DNA of 9,498 nucleotides from Bacteroidota bacterium (GTDB taxonomy: Bacteria; Bacteroidota; Bacteroidia; AKYH767-A; CANKSK01), in the NCBI GenBank assembly GCA_947485425.1, contig CANKSK010000024.1, positions 1-9,498 of the forward strand, written 5' to 3'. Positions 6,299-9,498 of the stretch are shown piece after piece. The stretch's first letter is position 1. Every line of letters begins with the position of its first letter. The position numbers and the translations under genes were made by a program. The notes beneath the pieces were generated by a model, which worked only from the letters and a program-made list of their open reading frames with translations, had not been told where the DNA came from and ran no database searches.

Positions 6299-7581
6299 TT
6301 CAGCAGAAAAAGCAAATCGCGGCAAGCCTCATAAAAGCATTCCAATTGCTCATCAGTAATGCAATAGGGAGGAATGGCATACACAATATTTCCCAAAGGC
6401 CTGCCAATGATTCCCCTGCTTAAAAAATGATTATAAATAAGCTCTCTGTTTTTACTAAAATAGGAGGAACCATCTGTATCGCGCAATTCAACAGCGAGAA
6501 TGGTACCAAAACTTCGGGCTTCCAAAACATGTATATCGTCTTTTATGTCAAGAACAAATTTTTTGTGCATGCCTGAAATACGATTGATATTTTTGAAAGT
6601 ATGTTCCTGTTCCATCAAATCTAGGCTTGCCAAAGCAGAGGCGCATCCCATTGGATTGGCAGTAAAGGAGTGACCATGAAAAAACGTTTTGGAGGCCTCT
6701 TTTGAATAAAAGGCCTGATATATTTCTTCAGTGCAAGCGGTAATACCCATGGGAAGTGTACCGCCTGTCAATCCCTTTGAAAGGCATACCAAATCAGGCT
6801 TGTGAGACATATGGTCGGAAGCAAAAAAACGAGATGTCCTTCCAAATCCGGTCATCACCTCATCAGCAATGCAGAGGATATTCTTTTCTTTACATGCGCC
6901 CATCAATTTATCAAGGGCCTCAGGAGCATACATTTTCATTCCGGCAGTGCCCATCACCAGCGGCTCATAAATAAATGCCGCAATTTGATTCTCTATATCT
7001 CCATCCAAAACACTTTGCATTTGGGCGTAGGAAATCTCCTCCTGTCCGGCAAAAGGAACCGCAATTTTTTCAACTTCAAAAAGAAAAGAATCAAAAGGCT
7101 TTGTAAATGCACTTCTGCCACTAACAGACATGGCACCAAAGGTATCACCATGGTATGCGTGCTCAAAGGCAATAATTTTTTTTCTATATTCTCCTTTATT
7201 TTGCCAATATTGAATAGCCATTTTCAAGGCCACTTCAACGGCAGTAGAACCATTATCAGAATAAAATATCTTCGATTGATTTTCAGGAAGGTACTTCAGC
7301 AATCTTTCTGCCAAAGAAACAGCAGGCTCATGCGTAAAGCCGGCAAAAATAACATGCTCAAGTGTTAAAGCTTGCTCGAAAACTTTTTGTGCAATATGGG
7401 GATGGCTATGACCATGCAAATTTACCCACCACGAAGAAACCACATCGATATAAGCCTTGCCATTGCTATCGTATAGCAAGGCATCTTTTCCCCTAACGAT
7501 GCAAATGTGATCAGAAACCGTAGCTTGCTGTGTATAGGGGTGCCATACAAATTGTTTATCCTTTTCTACTATTGTATTCAT
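6286..7581 (-). CDS. bioA: adenosylmethionine-8-amino-7-oxononanoate aminotransferase (DAPA synthase)
   Basis: A PLP-dependent class III aminotransferase that converts 7-keto-8-aminopelargonate to 7,8-diaminopelargonate in biotin synthesis, normally with S-adenosylmethionine as amino donor. The 431 residues match BioA from end to end: WHPYTQ (13-18), SSWWVNLHGHSHP (49-61) with the substrate-pocket WW pair, YSDNGSTAVEVALKM (107-121), HAYHGDTFGAMSVSG (141-155), IADEVMTGFGRT (238-249) with the PLP-binding D240, and the Schiff-base lysine K269 in LSKGLTGG. HGHSFTANP (302-310) is also BioA-typical. It is transcribed after bioD, 72 bp downstream of its stop, and probably in the same transcript. A T8 run (6293-6300) covers the last codons and affects only the C-terminal tail. 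Confidence 0.95.
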   Translation of the reverse strand: MNTIVEKDKQFVWHPYTQQATVSDHICIVRGKDALLYDSNGKAYIDVVSSWWVNLHGHSHPHIAQKVFEQALTLEHVIFAGFTHEPAVSLAERLLKYLPENQSKIFYSDNGSTAVEVALKMAIQYWQNKGEYRKKIIAFEHAYHGDTFGAMSVSGRSAFTKPFDSFLFEVEKIAVPFAGQEEISYAQMQSVLDGDIENQIAAFIYEPLVMGTAGMKMYAPEALDKLMGACKEKNILCIADEVMTGFGRTSRFFASDHMSHKPDLVCLSKGLTGGTLPMGITACTEEIYQAFYSKEASKTFFHGHSFTANPMGCASALASLDLMEQEHTFKNINRISGMHKKFVLDIKDDIHVLEARSFGTILAVELRDTDGSSYFSKNRELIYNHFLSRGIIGRPLGNIVYAIPPYCITDEQLECFYEACRDLLFLLKKNI

Positions 7582-7653
7582 ACCTATTGTTTCATACCGT
7601 TTTGAGTAACTTGCTTTCTAATGAAATTATCTAGTCAGACCAACATCTGATTT

Positions 7654-8280
7654 CTAGCAAGCATCTTTTCTATTTTGAAGAAATTGATCCGCAGCATTTC
7701 GAATCCATTTCTTATCAATCAATATCTTTTCTTCCAATTGCAACAAATTAGGTAGGCCACTATATTGCATAATATAGTCCGTGGAAGCATCATTTATGCC
7801 ATTGAATACAATTCCCAAAATCGGAATATTTCTATTTTTGAGTGCTTCAATGGTTAAAAGACTATGGTTGATAGAACCCAGATAATGACGCACTACGATG
7901 ATCACTTCAGCCTTAAAAGCTACAATCATGTCAATATTCTGCTGCGTATCATTGATAGGAGAATACACCCCCCCGGCCCCTTCAATAACCAAATCACCGT
8001 CTACTACCGGCAACGGCATCTCATCGAGCAGAATTTGTTTATGCTCCAAACGTGCTGCCAAATGGGGCGATACAGGTGTTTCAAGCAAATAGCGCTCAGG
8101 AATGATAGAACATTGGGGATTGCTCAACAACTGCTGAACTTGCTGAGCGTCAGTGGGTGGCTGAATACCTGCCTGAACCGGTTTCCAATAATGGGCTCCC
8201 AAAGCCTCAACAACAATGGCAGAAACAACTGTCTTTCCAATTCCTGTGCCAATACCTGTAATAAATATTTTTCTACCCAT
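7654..8280 (-). CDS. bioD: ATP-dependent dethiobiotin synthetase
   Basis: Closes the ureido ring of 7,8-diaminopelargonate with CO2 and ATP to give dethiobiotin, the step after BioA. The 208-residue protein shows the P-loop-like ITGIGTGIGKTVVSA (7-21) with K16, YWKPVQAG (31-38) with K33, SPHLAA (71-76), the Mg/ATP-site VIEGAGGVYSP (98-108), and NIPILGIVFNGI (150-161). The usual BioD N-terminal wording is GTDTxVGKT; here it is GIGTGIGKT, so the Asp of that loop is replaced. The length is slightly below the usual 220-230 residues. The ATG (complement of 8278-8280) follows an A+T-rich leader without a Shine-Dalgarno. bioD is the first gene of a bioD-bioA pair and is divergent from the PurF-like gene, whose ATG lies 83 bp away. 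No bioF, bioB or bioC is in the window. Confidence 0.92.
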   Translation of the reverse strand: MGRKIFITGIGTGIGKTVVSAIVVEALGAHYWKPVQAGIQPPTDAQQVQQLLSNPQCSIIPERYLLETPVSPHLAARLEHKQILLDEMPLPVVDGDLVIEGAGGVYSPINDTQQNIDMIVAFKAEVIIVVRHYLGSINHSLLTIEALKNRNIPILGIVFNGINDASTDYIMQYSGLPNLLQLEEKILIDKKWIRNAADQFLQNRKDAC

Positions 8281-8301
8281 AATATGGGGTAAAAATAAAA
8301 A

Positions 8302-8361
8302 AATCAGAACACGATTGAAAATGCTTTAATAACTTTGTAAAAAAAACCTAGGTTTCTGATT
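8302..8361. repeat. nested inverted repeats in the bioD / PurF-like divergent region
   Basis: An 8-bp perfect inverted repeat, AATCAGAA (8302-8309) and TTCTGATT (8354-8361), brackets the TAACTTTG element. Inside it, AAACCTAGGTTT (8344-8355) is a perfect 12-bp palindrome lying near the expected transcription start. These could be regulator sites shared by the two divergent genes, or an mRNA 5' structure. No known regulator is recognised and chance is possible in such A+T-rich DNA. Confidence 0.3.
8330..8337 (+). promoter_or_regulatory. Bacteroidota -7 promoter element of the PurF-like gene (TAACTTTG)
   Basis: TAACTTTG matches the Bacteroidota -7 consensus TAnnTTTG at all fixed positions and lies 26 bp before the ATG at 8364, which implies a 5' leader of roughly 20 nt. 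The matching -33 TTG at 19-21 bp spacing is not evident; a TTG at 8315-8317 is too close. For bioD on the other strand, only a weaker TATTTTTA is seen very near its start. Confidence 0.55.
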
Positions 8362-8363
8362 GA

Positions 8364-9498
8364 ATGGCGGAAATAATAAAACATGAATGTGGTATTGCCT
8401 TATTGAAGTTCTTTAAACCAAAAGAGTTTTATACTGCTAAATATGGAGATTCTTTTTATGGAATGCATACCATGCAAAAACTCATGCACCACCAAAGGCA
8501 CAGAGGACAAGATGGGGCAGGAATTGTGTATTCAAGCATACCTTCCAACACATCTCAACGCACTTTTATTCAATTTCGTTCAGCATTGCCCAATGGACTT
8601 TCTTTGATTTTCAAAAAACTAGAGTCTTGTATGCAAAAGCAAGGTTCTTCAAATACGGAAAGCTTTCTTGGACATCTGCGTTACGGAACCTATGGAAAGC
8701 AAGGCCTTTCGTATTGTCATCCATTTATAAGAAAGGACGTGAAGGATGTAAACACCCTGGCGATTGCAGGAAATTTTAATCTCACAAATATGCAAGAGGT
8801 TTTCAACCATCATTTGCATAAAAATCTGTCAAATGCATCAGACACAAGGGGCATCTTAGAAATCATCACACATCACTTGGATTTGGCATTTTTACAAGCA
8901 GGAAAAATCGATATAAACAACGTCATGTCTGATGCATGTCAATTGTGGGATGGAGGATATGTCATTTCAGGGATTGTACAAAATGGTCAAGCGTTTGTCG
9001 TTCGAGACCCCTCAGCCATTCGACCGGCATATTATGTTATCAATGAAGAGGTTTTTGCAGTAGCATCAGAAAGATATGCCATACATGAAGCTTTGGGTAT
9101 TGCCTATGAACATATATTAGAAGTTCCAGCAGGGTATATTGTTTCTGTTGATGACAAACAAAACGCAAAAGAAAGTCAACTTTTTAGTAAAACAGAAAAA
9201 AAATCATGCTCCTTTGAGCGCATCTATTTTTCACATAAAAAAGATCCACAAATTAAAAGTGAAAGAGAACGCTTGGGCGCCCTTTTATTACCAAAAATTT
9301 CAGAAAAAATTTCAATGCATTCAGATGAAAATATTTTTTCATTTGTTCCTCAAACGGCTCAAACAGCCTTTATCGGGCTGATGAACAGAATAGATTTAAA
9401 CAGAGATAAAAAAAACAGCAAGGCTTTAACGCTTGCCATTTCTGAAAAAAAAACACCGCTCAGATTATTTTTATCAGATGAAAAAAATAGAAACAACC
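8364..9498 (+). CDS. PurF-like class II glutamine amidotransferase / amidophosphoribosyltransferase paralog, N-terminal 378 codons (3' end outside window)
   Basis: The frame opens at ATG 8364 and stays open to the right edge. It matches the long PurF-like paralog seen in Bacteroides-type genomes (there over 600 residues) rather than standard PurF. Glutaminase domain: HECGIA with the presumed N-terminal nucleophile C9, which would need removal of an 8-residue propeptide; HRGQDGAGI (46-54); GHLRYGTYG (103-111) with R106; GNFNLTN (136-142), where canonical PurF has HNGNLTN; and D160 of SDTRG. WDGGYVISGIV (195-205), RDPSAIRPAYY (214-224) and VASERYAIH (233-241) follow, then CSFERIYFSH (282-291) leading into the phosphoribosyltransferase part with FSFVPQTAQTAF (325-336). 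The PRPP-binding loop lies beyond the window. Known PurF makes phosphoribosylamine in purine synthesis; whether this paralog does so is unknown. A perfect -7 element and inverted repeats precede it. Confidence 0.85.
   Translation, partial: MAEIIKHECGIALLKFFKPKEFYTAKYGDSFYGMHTMQKLMHHQRHRGQDGAGIVYSSIPSNTSQRTFIQFRSALPNGLSLIFKKLESCMQKQGSSNTESFLGHLRYGTYGKQGLSYCHPFIRKDVKDVNTLAIAGNFNLTNMQEVFNHHLHKNLSNASDTRGILEIITHHLDLAFLQAGKIDINNVMSDACQLWDGGYVISGIVQNGQAFVVRDPSAIRPAYYVINEEVFAVASERYAIHEALGIAYEHILEVPAGYIVSVDDKQNAKESQLFSKTEKKSCSFERIYFSHKKDPQIKSERERLGALLLPKISEKISMHSDENIFSFVPQTAQTAFIGLMNRIDLNRDKKNSKALTLAISEKKTPLRLFLSDEKNRNN

Noticed and set aside
6293..6300. T8 tract in bioA as a phase-variable site
   Set aside because: It falls in the last few codons, so slippage would alter only the C-terminal tail; there is no sign of switching.
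6802..7368. 188-residue open frame on the + strand
   Set aside because: It is antisense to the well-supported bioA, with composition of a shadow frame and no recognisable domain.
7864..8292. 142-residue open frame on the + strand
   Set aside because: It is antisense to bioD and covers its conserved motifs; no independent coding evidence.
8335..8359. BirA-type biotin operator (TTGTAAA ... GGTTT)
   Set aside because: The left half resembles TTGTAAACC, but the right half lacks TACAA and the spacing is about 7-9 bp instead of about 15, so it does not fit the known operator.
9139..9381. 80-residue open frame on the + strand near the right edge
   Set aside because: It lies within the PurF-like gene in another frame; the PurF-like frame carries clear family motifs across this stretch.
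1..9498. Mobile element, CRISPR array, defence or toxin system
   Set aside because: No long direct repeats, transposase, integrase, repeat-spacer pattern or toxin-antitoxin pair could be found on either strand; all large frames are accounted for by core genes.

Overview
The window comes from an A+T-rich chromosome of a Bacteroidota bacterium. Four things point there. The ThrRS, IF3 and L20 sequences have the wording typical of that phylum. Nearly all start codons lack a Shine-Dalgarno sequence. A perfect TAnnTTTG promoter element lies upstream of the last gene. Two gene types are also common in the phylum: a Nudix protein with an NrtR-type winged helix, and a second PurF-like amidotransferase. 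I cannot place it below phylum level.

Layout. (1) Positions 1-2663 hold the 3' part of a translation operon on the + strand: thrS (5' end outside the window), infC, rpmI and rplT, closed by a strong intrinsic terminator. infC has no AUG, GUG or UUG start at its real N-terminus. It appears to start at AUA behind a perfect AGGAGG, the only strong Shine-Dalgarno in the window. A stem-loop lies directly upstream of rplT. (2) Positions 2664-3567 hold a single Nudix/winged-helix gene, preceded by a long dyad that looks like an operator and followed by a GC-rich hairpin. (3) Positions 3568-6283 hold dgt (dGTP triphosphohydrolase) and a secreted protein with two tandem thioredoxin-fold domains. (4) Positions 6286-8280, on the - strand, hold a biotin pair transcribed bioD then bioA, converging on the thioredoxin gene with only 2 bp between the stop codons. 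(5) From 8364 to the right edge, on the + strand and divergent from bioD, runs the first 378 codons of a PurF-like class II glutamine amidotransferase. Its 3' end is outside the window.

How they fit together. thrS-infC-rpmI-rplT is a classic co-regulated translation unit, and the sequence suggests autocontrol at infC (start-codon discrimination by IF3) and perhaps at rplT (leader RNA). bioD and bioA encode consecutive steps of biotin synthesis (KAPA to DAPA to dethiobiotin); the other bio genes are not here. The remaining genes are separate units without an obvious common pathway. I see no mobile elements, CRISPR arrays, tRNA or rRNA genes. Most of the window is ordinary core genome. The points worth a second look are regulatory (infC start, rplT leader, Nudix operator, bioD/purF-like divergent region) and architectural (duplicated thioredoxin domains).
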